Assembly (NCBI GenBank): GCA_947456955.1
Contig: CANGTQ010000001.1
Span: 124,001-188,000 of the forward strand
Source of the DNA: Flavobacteriaceae bacterium
GTDB lineage: Bacteria > Bacteroidota > Bacteroidia > Flavobacteriales > Flavobacteriaceae
Length of the DNA: 64,000 nucleotides
Reading direction: 5' to 3'
Shown here piece after piece: positions 8,934 to 18,401 of the stretch (the stretch's first letter is position 1; the number at the start of each line of letters is the position of its first letter). A program made the position numbers and the translations under genes. The notes beneath the pieces are model-generated. The model did no database searches, was not told where the DNA came from, and was given only the letters and a program-made list of their open reading frames with translations.

Positions 8934-10187
8934 ATGACTACAATCGAAAACAAAAAAACATCCTTCTTTTCTAATCTTACTTTTCAGATTCTAATTGCTA
9001 TGATTGCCGGTGCTTTGCTGGGAATTTTTGTGCATAATAATTACACTGAAGAAATTGCTAAAGATTTTAGTGGTTATATTAAAATACTGGCTACTATTTT
9101 TATTAGATTGGTGCAAATGATTATTTCGCCTTTGGTTTTTACGACGCTGGTTGTTGGTATTGCAAAATTGGGCGACATTAAAGCGGTTGGAAGAATAGGA
9201 GGAAAGGCATTGGGTTGGTTTTTTACAGCTTCGTTTATTTCCTTATTGATAGGAATGTTTTGGGTAAATACACTACAACCCGGAGTTGGATTAGAATTAG
9301 GAAAAGTAGATATATCAACCGCCTCTGAAGTTGTAGAAAAAACAGAAGGTTTTTCGGCTCAAAACTTTATAGAACACATAATTCCGAAAAGCATAGTAGA
9401 AGCTATGGCTACAAATGAAATATTACAAATTGTAATTTTTTCTATATTCTTCGGATTGGCTGCCGCTTCAATAGGTGATCATGCAAAGCCAGTAGTAAAT
9501 GCTTTAGATAAAACCTCACACATCATTTTAAAAATGGTAAATTATGTAATGAAGTTTGCACCGATTGGAGTTTTTGGTGCTATTGCGGGAGTTTTTGCTA
9601 TTAGAGATTTAAATGATTTGTTACTTACATATGCCAAATATTTCGGCTCTTTTATGGTCGGAATTTCAACACTATGGATTGTTTTATTATTGATTGGTTA
9701 TATTTTTCTCAAAAACAGAATGACTACTTTATTAAAACATATTGTAAGTCCACTGATAATTGCCTTTGGAACAACCAGTTCTGAAGCTGTCTTTCCAAAA
9801 TTAACCGAAGAATTAGAGCGATTTGGAGTAAAAGATAAAATAGTTTCTTTCATGTTGCCATTAGGCTATTCCTTTAATCTTGATGGCAGTATGATGTACA
9901 TGACTTTTGCCAGTATTTTTATTGCTCAAGCCTATGGAGTGCATCTCGATTTTGGAACTCAAATGACAATGCTTTTAGTCTTAATGCTTACCAGTAAAGG
10001 TATTGCAGGTGTGCCAAGAGCGAGTTTAGTTGTCGTTGCAGCTACTTGCGGCATGTTTAAAATACCCATAGAAGGAATTGCTTTAATTCTTCCTATTGAT
10101 CATTTTTGTGATATGTTTAGAAGTGCTACAAACGTTTTAGGAAATGCCTTAGCAACTTCTGTAGTTGGAAAATGGGAAAAAAGATAA
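8934..10187 (+). CDS. Dicarboxylate/amino acid:cation symporter (DAACS family)
   Basis: This inner-membrane secondary transporter belongs to the GltP/DctA family and takes up glutamate, aspartate or C4-dicarboxylates with Na+ or H+. The 417-residue length is normal. Family features are the IYIKILATIFIRLVQMIISPLVF-like TM2 region, the first re-entrant loop FGTTSSEAVFPKL (about 278-290), the cation and substrate motif NLDGSMMYM (about 314-322, NxDG) and the second loop KGIAGVPRAS. The substrate cannot be fixed from these motifs. The upstream spacer carries word-like repeats and the downstream gene has its own promoter box, so it is probably monocistronic. Confidence 0.92.
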   Translation: MTTIENKKTSFFSNLTFQILIAMIAGALLGIFVHNNYTEEIAKDFSGYIKILATIFIRLVQMIISPLVFTTLVVGIAKLGDIKAVGRIGGKALGWFFTASFISLLIGMFWVNTLQPGVGLELGKVDISTASEVVEKTEGFSAQNFIEHIIPKSIVEAMATNEILQIVIFSIFFGLAAASIGDHAKPVVNALDKTSHIILKMVNYVMKFAPIGVFGAIAGVFAIRDLNDLLLTYAKYFGSFMVGISTLWIVLLLIGYIFLKNRMTTLLKHIVSPLIIAFGTTSSEAVFPKLTEELERFGVKDKIVSFMLPLGYSFNLDGSMMYMTFASIFIAQAYGVHLDFGTQMTMLLVLMLTSKGIAGVPRASLVVVAATCGMFKIPIEGIALILPIDHFCDMFRSATNVLGNALATSVVGKWEKR

Positions 10188-10217
10188 AAAAAATTGTATT
10201 ATTTGTTTTTACTTTAT

Positions 10218-10225
10218 TAAATTTG
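10218..10225 (+). promoter_or_regulatory. Putative -7 promoter box (TAAATTTG)
   Basis: TAAATTTG matches TAnnTTTG and lies 30 bases before the ATG of the T9SS protein at 10256. A weak ATTG 21 bases upstream could act as the -33 element. Confidence 0.5.
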
Positions 10226-10255
10226 CACATTAATAACTTAATATAAATCTTTAAT

Positions 10256-11713
10256 ATGAAAAAACTATTACTTTCTTTGACTCTAATGTTTGGGTCATTT
10301 GCTTCGTTTGCTCAATTAACTTGTGCAACAGCAACACCTATTACCGAGGATGGAACAATTTCAGTTCCTGATATTACCGGAACATATCAAGCACTTTGCT
10401 GGGGATCCGCAGCCACTGGTCCTAATGCAATTTGGTATTCTTTTACTGCAACAGCAAATGGTGAAGTTACTATTAATGCTGATTTACCACAAAATGACGG
10501 TACTACTTTTAGTAACGACCAAAGAGTTTCAATTGCTACAGGCACTTGTGCAGCTTTAGTTTGTTATGGTGGTCAAGATGATATTGATGATGCTAATTAT
10601 AATGTTAATTACACATTCCCTGTAGCTTCAGGTACTACTTATTATATAGTATGGGATGATAGATGGTTAGCTACTGGTTTTGATTTTGACTTTACTTTTG
10701 ATTCAGCTGTGTCTTGTATTAGACCAGGCGATTTAAGCGTTACTGCTCCTACAAGTATTACGAATAATTCTGCTAATATCTCTTGGGGTGCTGCAATAGG
10801 CAGTCCAGCTTCATATGATGTTGAATTTGGTGATTTTGGTTTTGTACAAGGAGCTGGAACAACAGTAAATACACTTACTACTTCAACTCCTATTTCCGGA
10901 GTTGCTAATACTAATTCTGATTATTATCTGAGAGCAAATTGTGGTAGTACTCAAAGTGCTTGGGTAGGACCATTTAGCTTGTTTTTGGCAGTTAATTTAC
11001 CTTATGCAAATAATTTTGACGGTACTGCTCCACAAACAAATGCCGATGGCTTTACTGGTTCATGGGGCTTAGGTAATGCTGCAGGTGGTGCTCAAAGTGG
11101 TGCAGTTTATTATTTTAGTGGTTCAAGCACAACAGCTGCTACAAATGCATTTTTATTCACAAGAGCATTAAATCTTCAAGCTAACGAACAAGTTACGCTA
11201 ACTTTTTATACACGATTAGGTGCTGCTACAGGAACCAACCAAAATTTAAAAGTTTGGGTAAATGGAACGCCTTCAGCTGTTGGTGCAACTCAATTAGGAA
11301 CTGATATTACTATTTCTGGTGCTACTTACACGCTTCAAACGAGAACGTTTACAGCTACTACAGCGGGTACATATTATTTTATATTTCATAATGCTACTCC
11401 TATTGTTGCTGCTGCAACTTCTTTGAGATTAGACACTGTAAATATGACTTCTGTTTTAGGAACAAACGATTTCTTATCATCTAATTTCTCTGTTTTCCCT
11501 AATCCGGCAAAAAATGTAATTAACTTCTCTAATGATACTAATGCTGTTGTTAGTTTAGTTGAAATGACCGATTTAAATGGTAGAGTAATAAAATCACAAA
11601 AAGTTAATGCTACTGAAGGTCAGATTTCAATTAGCGATTTAGCTGCAGGAATGTACATGATGAAAATCACTACTGACCAAGGTGTTGCTACTAAGAAAAT
11701 TGTTAAGCAATAA
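10256..11713 (+). CDS. Secreted fibronectin-type protein with T9SS sorting domain
   Basis: The 485-residue exported protein has the signal peptide MKKLLLSLTLMFGSFASFAQ. About residues 22-155 form a beta-sandwich rich in Cys and Asp (LTCATATPI ... YYIVWDDRW) resembling pre-peptidase-type domains. About 160-240 is a fibronectin type III-like domain (LSVTAPTSITNNSANISWGA). About 245-395 is a MAM or cleaved-adhesin-like jelly roll (LPYANNFDGTAPQTNADGF). The C-terminal ~75 residues are a T9SS type A sorting domain (SVFPNPAKNVINF to GMYMMKITTDQG). No catalytic motif is seen, so an adhesin or matrix protein is most likely. Confidence 0.87.
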   Translation: MKKLLLSLTLMFGSFASFAQLTCATATPITEDGTISVPDITGTYQALCWGSAATGPNAIWYSFTATANGEVTINADLPQNDGTTFSNDQRVSIATGTCAALVCYGGQDDIDDANYNVNYTFPVASGTTYYIVWDDRWLATGFDFDFTFDSAVSCIRPGDLSVTAPTSITNNSANISWGAAIGSPASYDVEFGDFGFVQGAGTTVNTLTTSTPISGVANTNSDYYLRANCGSTQSAWVGPFSLFLAVNLPYANNFDGTAPQTNADGFTGSWGLGNAAGGAQSGAVYYFSGSSTTAATNAFLFTRALNLQANEQVTLTFYTRLGAATGTNQNLKVWVNGTPSAVGATQLGTDITISGATYTLQTRTFTATTAGTYYFIFHNATPIVAAATSLRLDTVNMTSVLGTNDFLSSNFSVFPNPAKNVINFSNDTNAVVSLVEMTDLNGRVIKSQKVNATEGQISISDLAAGMYMMKITTDQGVATKKIVKQ

Positions 11714-11743
11714 TCTTATAAGCATCTGTAAGATATAAAGAGG

Positions 11744-11769
11744 CTGCCCGAAAAGAAATTTTCGGGCAG
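11744..11769 (+). terminator. Perfect 11-bp hairpin followed by T-run
   Basis: CTGCCCGAAAA (11744-11754) pairs perfectly with TTTTCGGGCAG (11759-11769) across a GAAA loop and is followed by TTTTA. It sits 30 bases after the T9SS gene stop and overlaps the left end of the decayed insertion sequence. It can act as a terminator, but it may have come in with the element. Confidence 0.7.
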
Positions 11770-11836
11770 TTTTATTTTGTTTATAGTATTGATTCAGTAT
11801 ATTCAATTACTCAAAACAATATTAATTTAGCCCATT

Positions 11837-12246
11837 TTTAAGTACTATTCAGTTCATCAGCAAGAACTTTTTCTATTAAATTTAAATACCTTAATTTCAG
11901 AAAATCATTCAGCTAGATTAATAGACGCTCTTGTTGAATGGTTTATTTAGAACATATTAGTCTTTAGGAATAATTTATTGAAGGAACAAAAATTGAGGCC
12001 AATGCCCATAAATATATTTTTGTTTGAAAAAAATCAGTTAAAAAAATAAAGAGAGGCTTCAAGGTAAAGTAGATGCTGTTTTGGCCGAAATTGGTTAGGA
12101 TATCGAATAATAGCTCATTCATATGTTTTTTTTTGTAAATATTAAGCAAAACAAAGGGTTTAAACGTTTTGCATTAAATATACTAACCAAACTAAATATT
12201 GTATTTGGATTTAATTACTATTGCTCATAACTTTTCTAAATCTATA
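11837..12246 (+). pseudogene. Transposase remnant, IS1182 family
   Basis: Translation in shifting frames gives four collinear pieces of an IS1182-type transposase. Frame 1 (11837-11950) reads FKYYSVHQQELFLLNL, then ISENHSARLIDALVEW, matching the N-terminal IPENHLVRVVN-type motif. Frame 2 (about 11974-12042) reads FIEGTKIEANAHKYIFV, the hallmark GTKIEAN motif, with a stop where Trp is usual. Frame 3 (12045-12209) reads NKERLQGKVDAVLAEIG and, after stops, IKQNKGFKRFALNIL. Frame 4 (12211-12246) reads LITIAHNFSKSI, the family C-terminal motif. Three frameshifts, several stops and a large internal deletion that removes the catalytic core show it is dead. Confidence 0.78.
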
Positions 12247-12407
12247 GAAAACAACGTTTGCAAAATTTTAGACAAATTATGGGCTTCAGAAACGAACTGA
12301 AAAACGCTACAGGTCAGCTTTTGATGATGAATATTAAATAGTCAATAAAATTTCAATGAATTAGTATGGGAAAAATAAAAAGAGAATGCCATTTCGTACA
12401 GCCTCTT

Positions 12408-12911
12408 TTATTTTTTCTTCATCGGATAACTCTCCGTGCTTTGTTTTCCTTGTTGCATTCCAGAAATAGTGGCAACCAAGTTGGTTTCATTCACTTTTTT
12501 GTACACTATTTTTTGAGGATAATCGTGTTTTGGGTTTTCAAAACTAAATGAGTTTTCACTCTCGGAACTTAATTTAAAATCAACCGGTTCATCATTATTT
12601 TGACCTTTAACGGTTGGTCTATAAATAAGTTCATCATTTAGTTGTTTTAAGATTATAGACTCCGAATGAACCGTATCTTCTTTGTTAATTATGAAATAAG
12701 TGGTGCCAGAAAAAGTACTGTCATTTTCTTTAGTCCATGTTTCGGTTAAAACTCCTTCGGGCATTTCATTTTCCCAATTGCCTAGCAGCCAATTCATTTT
12801 TTCAAGTTTGTCAAATTTCTTTTCTGATTTATTTTGACATGAAATGAACATTAATAAACTAGCACTGCAAATTAATACAATCAGCAATTTAAACCCTGTA
12901 GATTTTTTCAT
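12408..12911 (-). CDS. Lipoprotein with a DUF6265-like domain
   Basis: The 167-residue protein has a lipoprotein signal ending FISC, with Cys25 as the lipidation site. The mature domain begins MNWLLGNWENEM and continues with ETWTKENDSTFSGTTYFI and FENPKHDYPQKIVYKK. This WLxGxW ... ETW ... HDYPQ pattern is that of DUF6265-type proteins, small lipocalin-like beta domains of unknown function. Its stop codon lies directly against the end of the decayed insertion sequence, so its terminator region may have been displaced. It is divergent from prfA. Confidence 0.82.
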   Translation of the reverse strand: MKKSTGFKLLIVLICSASLLMFISCQNKSEKKFDKLEKMNWLLGNWENEMPEGVLTETWTKENDSTFSGTTYFIINKEDTVHSESIILKQLNDELIYRPTVKGQNNDEPVDFKLSSESENSFSFENPKHDYPQKIVYKKVNETNLVATISGMQQGKQSTESYPMKKK

Positions 12912-12986
12912 CTTCTATTTTTTTAAAACACTACAATACTATAAAAAATCTGCCAACTCAACACAGTAAACTGAACACTTTTTTTG

Positions 12987-12994
12987 TATTTTTG
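12987..12994 (+). promoter_or_regulatory. Putative -7 promoter box (TATTTTTG) for prfA
   Basis: TATTTTTG matches TAnnTTTG and lies 20 bases before the prfA ATG. No clear -33 element. Confidence 0.55.
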
Positions 12995-13014
12995 CACACG
13001 AAAATAAAAACAGT

Positions 13015-14088
13015 ATGTTAGAAAGATTGCAATATGTAAAACAACGCTTCGATGAAATCTCGGATTTAATTATTCAACCCGATATTATTTCCGATCAAAA
13101 GCGTTATGTACAATTAAATCAAGAATATAAAGGACTTAAAGCGTTAATGGAAAAGCGTGAAGAGCTTATTAACGTTTCTGGAAACATTGAAGAAGCAAAC
13201 GAAATTTTAGCGGACGGTTCAGATCCTGAAATGGTGGAAATGGCAAAAATGCAATTAGACGAAGCAAAAGAGCGTTTGCCCGAATTGGAAGAAGAAATTA
13301 AATTCATGTTGATACCTAAAGATCCGGAAGATGCCAAAAACGTGATGGTTGAAATCCGAGCCGGAACGGGTGGTGATGAAGCCTCTATTTTTGCAGGAGA
13401 TTTATTCCGAATGTATACTAAATACTGTGAAAGCCGTGGTTGGAGAACTTCGGTAGTAGATATGAATGAAGGAACTTCGGGCGGATTTAAAGAGGTTATT
13501 TTTGAAGTTACCGGAGAAGATGTATACGGTACGTTGAAGTTTGAAGCTGGAGTTCACCGCGTACAACGTGTTCCTCAAACCGAAACACAAGGAAGAGTTC
13601 ATACTTCGGCTGCAACCGTTATGGTGTTACCTGAAGCGGAAGAATTTGATGTGCAAATTGATATGAATGATGTTCGTGTAGATTTTTTCTGTTCTTCCGG
13701 ACCAGGTGGACAATCGGTGAATACTACCAAATCGGCAGTGCGTTTAACTCACATTCCAACTGGTTTGGTTGCGCAATGTCAAGATCAAAAATCGCAACAT
13801 AAGAATAAAGATAAAGCATTAGAAGTATTGCGTTCTCGTTTGTACGAACAAGAATTAGCCAAAAAACAAGCAGAAGATGCTACCAAACGTACTTCTCAAG
13901 TAAGTTCTGGAGACCGTTCTGCAAAAATCCGAACCTACAACTATGCTCAAGGTCGTGTAACCGATCACCGCATTGGTTTAGACGTTTTTGATATGGATGG
14001 TGTGATGAATGGAAAAATTCAAAAATTTGTTGACGAATTGCAGTTGGTCAATAATATGGAAAAATTAAAAGAAAGTGAAGTTTTCTAA
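13015..14088 (+). CDS. prfA: Peptide chain release factor 1
   Basis: RF1 recognises UAA and UAG in the ribosomal A site and triggers release of the finished peptide. The 357-residue protein is of normal length. The stop-codon recognition tripeptide of the PxT type is Pro187-Gln188-Thr189 ([14 protein letters not shown]). The peptidyl-transferase GGQ motif is at 231-233 ([12 protein letters not shown]). It has its own -7 box. The following spacer carries a short hairpin and repeats before pyrF, so cotranscription with pyrF is possible but not clear. Confidence 0.97.
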   Translation: MLERLQYVKQRFDEISDLIIQPDIISDQKRYVQLNQEYKGLKALMEKREELINVSGNIEEANEILADGSDPEMVEMAKMQLDEAKERLPELEEEIKFMLIPKDPEDAKNVMVEIRAGTGGDEASIFAGDLFRMYTKYCESRGWRTSVVDMNEGTSGGFKEVIFEVTGEDVYGTLKFEAGVHRVQRVPQTETQGRVHTSAATVMVLPEAEEFDVQIDMNDVRVDFFCSSGPGGQSVNTTKSAVRLTHIPTGLVAQCQDQKSQHKNKDKALEVLRSRLYEQELAKKQAEDATKRTSQVSSGDRSAKIRTYNYAQGRVTDHRIGLDVFDMDGVMNGKIQKFVDELQLVNNMEKLKESEVF

Positions 14089-14119
14089 TAGAAAATAGAG
14101 AATAGAAAAAAGAGAAAAG

Positions 14120-14151
14120 ATGCCATTCTAAATTAAGTTTGGCATTTTTTG
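14120..14151 (+). terminator. Weak terminator hairpin after prfA
   Basis: ATGCCA (14120-14125) pairs with TGGCAT (14140-14145) and is followed by TTTTTG. The stem is only six bases, so termination may be partial. Confidence 0.5.
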
Positions 14152-14156
14152 TATCA

Positions 14157-14195
14157 CTTAGCGAACTTTGCGAAAAACTTTGCGAACTTTGCGTT
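14157..14195. repeat. Short direct repeats of ACTTTGCG before pyrF
   Basis: Three near-copies of a 10-12-base unit ending ACTTTGCG stand one after another just upstream of pyrF. They follow an A/G-rich word-repeat tract at about 14089-14119 (AGAAAATAGAGAATAG-like). No function can be assigned. Confidence 0.55.
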
Positions 14196-14207
14196 TAAAC
14201 AACTACT

Positions 14208-15032
14208 ATGACAACACAACAATTAGTTCAACAAATCCAACACAAGAAATCATTTCTTTGTATTGGTCTTGATGTCGACTTGACCAAAATCCCACATCAT
14301 TTACTCGAACTCGAAGATTCTATTTTCGAATTCAATAAAGCCATAATTGATGCTACTCACGATTTATGTGTTTCTTATAAACCTAATATGGCTTTCTATG
14401 AAGCTTATGGCTTAAAAGGTTGGCAATCATTAGAAAAAACAATTACCTATATCAATGAAAAATATCCTGAAATATTTACTATTGCCGATGCAAAACGCGG
14501 CGATATTGGAAATACATCCACCATGTATGCGAAAGCTTTTTTAGAAGATTTAGATTTTGATTCAGTTACAGTTGCTCCTTATATGGGGAAAGATAGCGTA
14601 GAACCTTTTCTTGCTTTTGAAAACAAACACACCATACTTTTAGCCTTAACTTCCAATGAAGGTGCTTTTGATTTTCAAACTAAAAATGTAGATGGTGAAG
14701 AACTCTATAAAGTCGTAATAGAAACATCCAAAAGGTGGAAAAACAGTCAAAACTTGATGTACGTTATAGGCGCAACTAAAGCGGACTATTTTGCTGAAAT
14801 TCGAAATTTAGTTCCGGATAGTTTTCTTTTAGTTCCCGGTGTTGGTGCGCAAGGCGGAAGTTTGCAAGAAGTTTGTAAATACGGAATGAATGATACTATA
14901 GGATTGCTAATCAATTCTTCTCGTGCTATCATTTATGCTTCTTCTGGAGAAGATTTTGCTCAAAAGGCTAGGGAAGAAGCTTTAAAAATGCAACAGGAAA
15001 TGGAAATGATTTTAAGAATTTTTAATTCTTGA
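14208..15032 (+). CDS. pyrF: Orotidine 5'-phosphate decarboxylase PyrF (type 2)
   Basis: PyrF decarboxylates OMP to UMP, the last step of de novo pyrimidine synthesis. The 274-residue length and the N-terminal [13 protein letters not shown] fit the longer type-2 branch. The catalytic motif is Asp94-Ala-Lys96-Arg-Gly-Asp99-Ile ([11 protein letters not shown]). The phosphate-binding end is seen in [11 protein letters not shown]. The 3' end overlaps the convergent glucanase gene by 11 bases. No other pyr gene is adjacent. Confidence 0.96.
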   Translation: MTTQQLVQQIQHKKSFLCIGLDVDLTKIPHHLLELEDSIFEFNKAIIDATHDLCVSYKPNMAFYEAYGLKGWQSLEKTITYINEKYPEIFTIADAKRGDIGNTSTMYAKAFLEDLDFDSVTVAPYMGKDSVEPFLAFENKHTILLALTSNEGAFDFQTKNVDGEELYKVVIETSKRWKNSQNLMYVIGATKADYFAEIRNLVPDSFLLVPGVGAQGGSLQEVCKYGMNDTIGLLINSSRAIIYASSGEDFAQKAREEALKMQQEMEMILRIFNS

Positions 15033-16617
15033 TAATTTTAAATGTTTTAATTCCATCCACGGTTTCTATTTTTACTATGTAAATACCGTTCTGAAAATGA
15101 GAAACATCTATACTATTTTGTTGCTCATTTAAAAAAACGGAATTAATTTCTTGACCTAAAATAGAATATATTTTTACGTTAATTCCTAAAAGATTATTGT
15201 TTGTTTCAATAATTAAATTATCAGTAACTGGATTTGGATATACTTTGATATCGTTTAATTTTACTTCCTCAGAATTTGACAATGCTGATTCTTGATATAC
15301 TCTAACATAATCCACTTCCATTGAACTTTGTGAAAAACTTGCACTTATAGTTGGTTCTATAGCTATATTTAATAAAAAATATTGTTCCGCATCAAAAGGC
15401 CATGTAGATGCATTTTTTACAGTTGGGTTATATATATAATGTACCACATTATCTACACTAAATATCATTCTTTCAGTTGTCCATTCTAGAGTATAGATAT
15501 GAAATTGACTTGAAACTGTACTAATTGTTTGTCCACCTTTGTTAATAGTATTTCCAAAACTTGAAGGAGTATGCATAGCACTTTGTACAAAATTTTGATT
15601 ATTTCCCCAATGTTCCATAATATCAATTTCTCCACAAGCAGGCCAAGAAGTTGTACCATGAGTACTTGTCCAAAATGCTCCAGGTTCAATTATATTTTTT
15701 CCTAACATCCAAATGGCAGGCCAAGTTCCTATACCTGTCGGCATTTTTGCTCGCACTTCAACACGTCCATATTTAAATGCAAATTTAGAATTTAACCTTG
15801 CAGAGGTAAACTGTTTTGTTTGTCCTTGATTTGTAAAAGTCTCTCTTTTAGCAACAATATTTAAGAATCCATTATTTACAAAAGAATTTATTTGTCGATT
15901 TGTATAATGTTGCACTTCATTATTATACCAACTTCCTCCGGCAGGCAATTGTGTTTGATGAAACCAATTAGTTGAGTTAACTGCACCGCTTCCATTAAAT
16001 TCATCAGACCAAACTAAATTATTAAAAACAGGTGGATTTGAAAAAGCATAAAGAAAATCATCTAAATAGGCCACTACTTGATTTGTATTATTTTCTCCAT
16101 TTATTTGAATTACTACTCTGTTAAAATCCGATCTGTAAAGTGGGTTTGGCGAACCACCATTTAAGTTAATATATGAGTCGGTTGCGAAATTAAAAGTGAT
16201 TACTTGCCATTGATTTAATAGAATTGGTTTTATAATTTCACATTGTGTTGACCATGGTTGAGGCAATAAACCATTTTGAAGTTTTAAAGAGATTCGATTT
16301 GTTTGATTTCCGGTTATTCCCGATGAAGGAACATATATTTTTAGAGAGAATATACTATTTGATGTTAAATTAAAATTGGATGCTGTATCAAATCGAACAT
16401 TGGCATATTGTCCTCCTGTATCTGCATATTTTAAAACTTTTGTAGAAGTGTTAATACCTGATTGGAATGGATTATTAAAGTTTGAATCCATACCACAATC
16501 ATCACCAACCCACGAAGTAATAGTGCCGGTTCCTTGAAAATTATCAGAAATAGTTTGTGCTTGAGTAATATTTAAAATGAAAAATAAATATAAAAATGTA
16601 TATGTATTATTACGCAT
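15022..16617 (-). CDS. Secreted GH16 beta-glucanase (laminarinase-like) with T9SS sorting domain
   Basis: This 531-residue exported enzyme has a signal peptide ending ITQAQ. About residues 22-195 form a beta-sandwich resembling a carbohydrate-binding module. About 200-445 is a GH16 catalytic domain with the signature EIDIME, where Glu330 is the predicted nucleophile, Asp332 the helper and Glu335 the acid/base. The form with an inserted Met (E-x-D-x-M-E) is usual in beta-1,3(4)-glucanases and laminarinases. The last ~75 residues are a T9SS type A domain ([13 protein letters not shown] to [12 protein letters not shown]). Beta-1,3-glucan is the likely substrate. It stands alone, but the 9-mer GTATAGTTT upstream also occurs in the glucan locus at 51-58 kb. 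Confidence 0.92.
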   Translation of the reverse strand: MRNNTYTFLYLFFILNITQAQTISDNFQGTGTITSWVGDDCGMDSNFNNPFQSGINTSTKVLKYADTGGQYANVRFDTASNFNLTSNSIFSLKIYVPSSGITGNQTNRISLKLQNGLLPQPWSTQCEIIKPILLNQWQVITFNFATDSYINLNGGSPNPLYRSDFNRVVIQINGENNTNQVVAYLDDFLYAFSNPPVFNNLVWSDEFNGSGAVNSTNWFHQTQLPAGGSWYNNEVQHYTNRQINSFVNNGFLNIVAKRETFTNQGQTKQFTSARLNSKFAFKYGRVEVRAKMPTGIGTWPAIWMLGKNIIEPGAFWTSTHGTTSWPACGEIDIMEHWGNNQNFVQSAMHTPSSFGNTINKGGQTISTVSSQFHIYTLEWTTERMIFSVDNVVHYIYNPTVKNASTWPFDAEQYFLLNIAIEPTISASFSQSSMEVDYVRVYQESALSNSEEVKLNDIKVYPNPVTDNLIIETNNNLLGINVKIYSILGQEINSVFLNEQQNSIDVSHFQNGIYIVKIETVDGIKTFKIIKN

Positions 16618-16690
16618 GTATTGGTTTTTTTTTAATTATCTGTAAACTTAAGGTGAAAAGATTTCTTAGAAATAAAACATACCTATAATT

Positions 16691-16699
16691 AAACTATAC
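16691..16699 (-). promoter_or_regulatory. GTATAGTTT element upstream of the GH16 gene
   Basis: Read on the minus strand, GTATAGTTT ends 74 bases before the ATG of the GH16 gene. The same 9-mer ends 73 bases before the ATG of the T9SS carbohydrate-binding protein at 51736 and also stands upstream of the GH/barrel gene at 57907. It may be an operator shared by beta-glucan genes. In AT-rich DNA such a 9-mer will also occur by chance. Confidence 0.35.
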
Positions 16700-16754
16700 T
16701 AAAATAAAAAAATACTATAAAAATCAATATTTTTACTCTTTAATTTTAATTTTT

Positions 16755-17546
16755 GTGGATAAAATCTATACTGATCAAATAGGAACAATACATACTTTTG
16801 AAAAAGTACCCAAACGTATCGTTTCTCTTGTGCCATCTCAAACCGAGTTATTGTATGATTTAGGCTTAGAAGAAAGTATTGTAGGGATTACTAAGTTTTG
16901 TGTGCATCCTTTTCATTTTAAATCCACAAAAAAGATAATTGGAGGTACTAAAAAAGTACATTTCGAAAAAATTCGTTTATTGCAACCCGATATTATCATT
17001 GCCAACAAAGAAGAAAATACCAAAGAAATTGTTGAAGAACTTTCTAAAATTTGTCCGGTTTGGGTAACTGATATTATTACTATAAATGATAATTTGAAAA
17101 TGATAGAAGATTTTGGGCAACTTTTTAATAAAAGAATCGAAGCCCAGAAATGGATCGATAAAATCAATTTTGCACTTTCTGATTTTAAGCAGTTTATAAG
17201 TAATAAATCTTCACAGAAAGTAGCCTACTTTATTTGGGCTAATCCTTATATGGTATCAGGAAATAATACGTTCATCAATGAAATGTTGAAACTCAATAAT
17301 TTTCATAATATTTACGAAAATAGAGAAGAACGCTATCCAGAAGTTATTATACAGAAAATGAGAATTCAAGGCGATCCCGATTTGGTTTTGCTTTCTTCCG
17401 AACCATTTCCGTTCACCGATGAACATGCTTTTGAATTAGGAAGATTTACACATCATGCGAAGACCGTATTTGTAGATGGTGAAATGTTCTCATGGTATGG
17501 AAGTCGTTTGGTAAAAGCGTTTCAATATTTTAAATTGCTACACTAA
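16755..17546 (+). CDS. BtuF-like helical-backbone metal/cobalamin receptor without signal peptide
   Basis: The 263-residue protein has the fold signatures of periplasmic binding proteins for vitamin B12 and iron chelates: VPKRIVSLVPSQTELLYDLGLEESIVGIT, KIRLLQPDIIIANKEEN and a C-terminal lobe with DPDLVLLSSEPFPF. It would bind a corrinoid or other metal complex. The predicted start is GTG at 16755, giving MDKIYTDQIGT. There is no signal peptide or lipobox, which is odd for a transport receptor. Either a true start lies elsewhere, which the frame does not support, or the protein acts in the cytoplasm. No ABC permease or TonB receptor lies nearby. Confidence 0.8.
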   Translation: MDKIYTDQIGTIHTFEKVPKRIVSLVPSQTELLYDLGLEESIVGITKFCVHPFHFKSTKKIIGGTKKVHFEKIRLLQPDIIIANKEENTKEIVEELSKICPVWVTDIITINDNLKMIEDFGQLFNKRIEAQKWIDKINFALSDFKQFISNKSSQKVAYFIWANPYMVSGNNTFINEMLKLNNFHNIYENREERYPEVIIQKMRIQGDPDLVLLSSEPFPFTDEHAFELGRFTHHAKTVFVDGEMFSWYGSRLVKAFQYFKLLH

Positions 17547-17610
17547 ATTCTATTTTTAATTATTCTTTACTGGTAAATACTATATTTACACCTATTTAAT
17601 TGATTTACTA

Positions 17611-18396
17611 GTGATAAATTACACCATATATTCAAACGCTAAAAACACACAATGGGTAACTTTTGTTCATGGTGCCGGTGGAAGTTCTGCTATTTGGTTC
17701 AAGCAAATCAGAGAATTTCAAAAAGAATATAATGTGTTATTATTGGATTTACGTGGTCATGGAAATCCGAACCAACAAATAAAAAATGCTTTCAAACAAA
17801 AATATACTTTTTCGGCTCTAGCACAAGATATTATTGAAGTATTAGATTATTTAAAGATCGAAAAATCCCATTTTGTTGGGATTTCTTTAGGTACTATTCT
17901 TATTCGTCAATTGGCAGAGATGCATACTGAACGAGTGCAAAGTATGATACTTGGTGGTGCCATTTTAAAAATGAATTTTCGCTCTCAAATTTTAATGAGA
18001 CTTGGTAATATTTTTAAATACGTTCTACCTTATTTGGTTTTGTATAAGTTTTTTGCGTTTGTAATAATGCCCAATAAAAATCATAAGCAGTCTAGACTTT
18101 TATTTATAAACGAAGCCAAAAAATTATATCAAAAAGAATTTATTCGTTGGTTTAAACTTACGGCCGAAATCAATCCCGTTTTAAAATTGTTTAGACAGGT
18201 AGAAATGAATATTCCAACTTTATATATTATGGGAGAAGAAGATTATATGTTTTTACCCTCTGTTAGGGAAGTAGTGAAAAGTCATTATAAATCTTCCAAA
18301 TTAGTTGTGATAGAAAATTGTGGTCATGTGGTAAATGTAGAACAACCTTTTTCTTTTAACGAAGAAGTTCTATCTTTTATTTTTCTTCAAAAATAA
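17611..18396 (+). CDS. Alpha/beta hydrolase
   Basis: This 261-residue protein of the alpha/beta-hydrolase fold starts at a GTG. The oxyanion-loop motif is FVHGAGGSS (about residues 18-26). DLRGHGNP follows at about 46-53. The nucleophile elbow is GISLG (about 89-93, with Ser as nucleophile). A late Asp (GEEDYMF) and His (NCGHVVNVEQP) complete the triad. The substrate is unknown. The sequence most resembles small esterases or peptidase-like hydrolases of the MhpC type. A terminator hairpin follows at once, so transcription with the BtuF-like gene 64 bases upstream probably ends here. Confidence 0.85.
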   Translation: MINYTIYSNAKNTQWVTFVHGAGGSSAIWFKQIREFQKEYNVLLLDLRGHGNPNQQIKNAFKQKYTFSALAQDIIEVLDYLKIEKSHFVGISLGTILIRQLAEMHTERVQSMILGGAILKMNFRSQILMRLGNIFKYVLPYLVLYKFFAFVIMPNKNHKQSRLLFINEAKKLYQKEFIRWFKLTAEINPVLKLFRQVEMNIPTLYIMGEEDYMFLPSVREVVKSHYKSSKLVVIENCGHVVNVEQPFSFNEEVLSFIFLQK

Positions 18397-18401
18397 AAAA
18401 A

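Larger units (their letters stand above)
11737..12407 (+). mobile_element. Decayed IS1182-family insertion sequence
   Basis: Two 16-bp ends form an inverted repeat. AAGAGGCTGCCCGAAA starts at 11738, and the reverse complement of 12392-12407 reads AAGAGGCTGTACGAAA, so 14 of 16 bases agree. Between them lie recognisable but broken pieces of an IS1182-type transposase. At about 670 bp the element is far shorter than an intact copy, which has a transposase of roughly 450-550 codons. It has lost most of its middle. The right end abuts the stop codon of the convergent gene at 12408. Confidence 0.75.

Noticed and set aside
11964..12149. 61-codon minus-strand frame in the gap at 12 kb
   Set aside because: It is antisense to the decayed transposase and carries no family likeness. 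The plus-strand pieces explain the sequence better.
12366..12551. Plus-strand frame overlapping the end of the DUF6265-like gene
   Set aside because: It begins in the insertion-sequence end and runs antisense to a supported lipoprotein gene.
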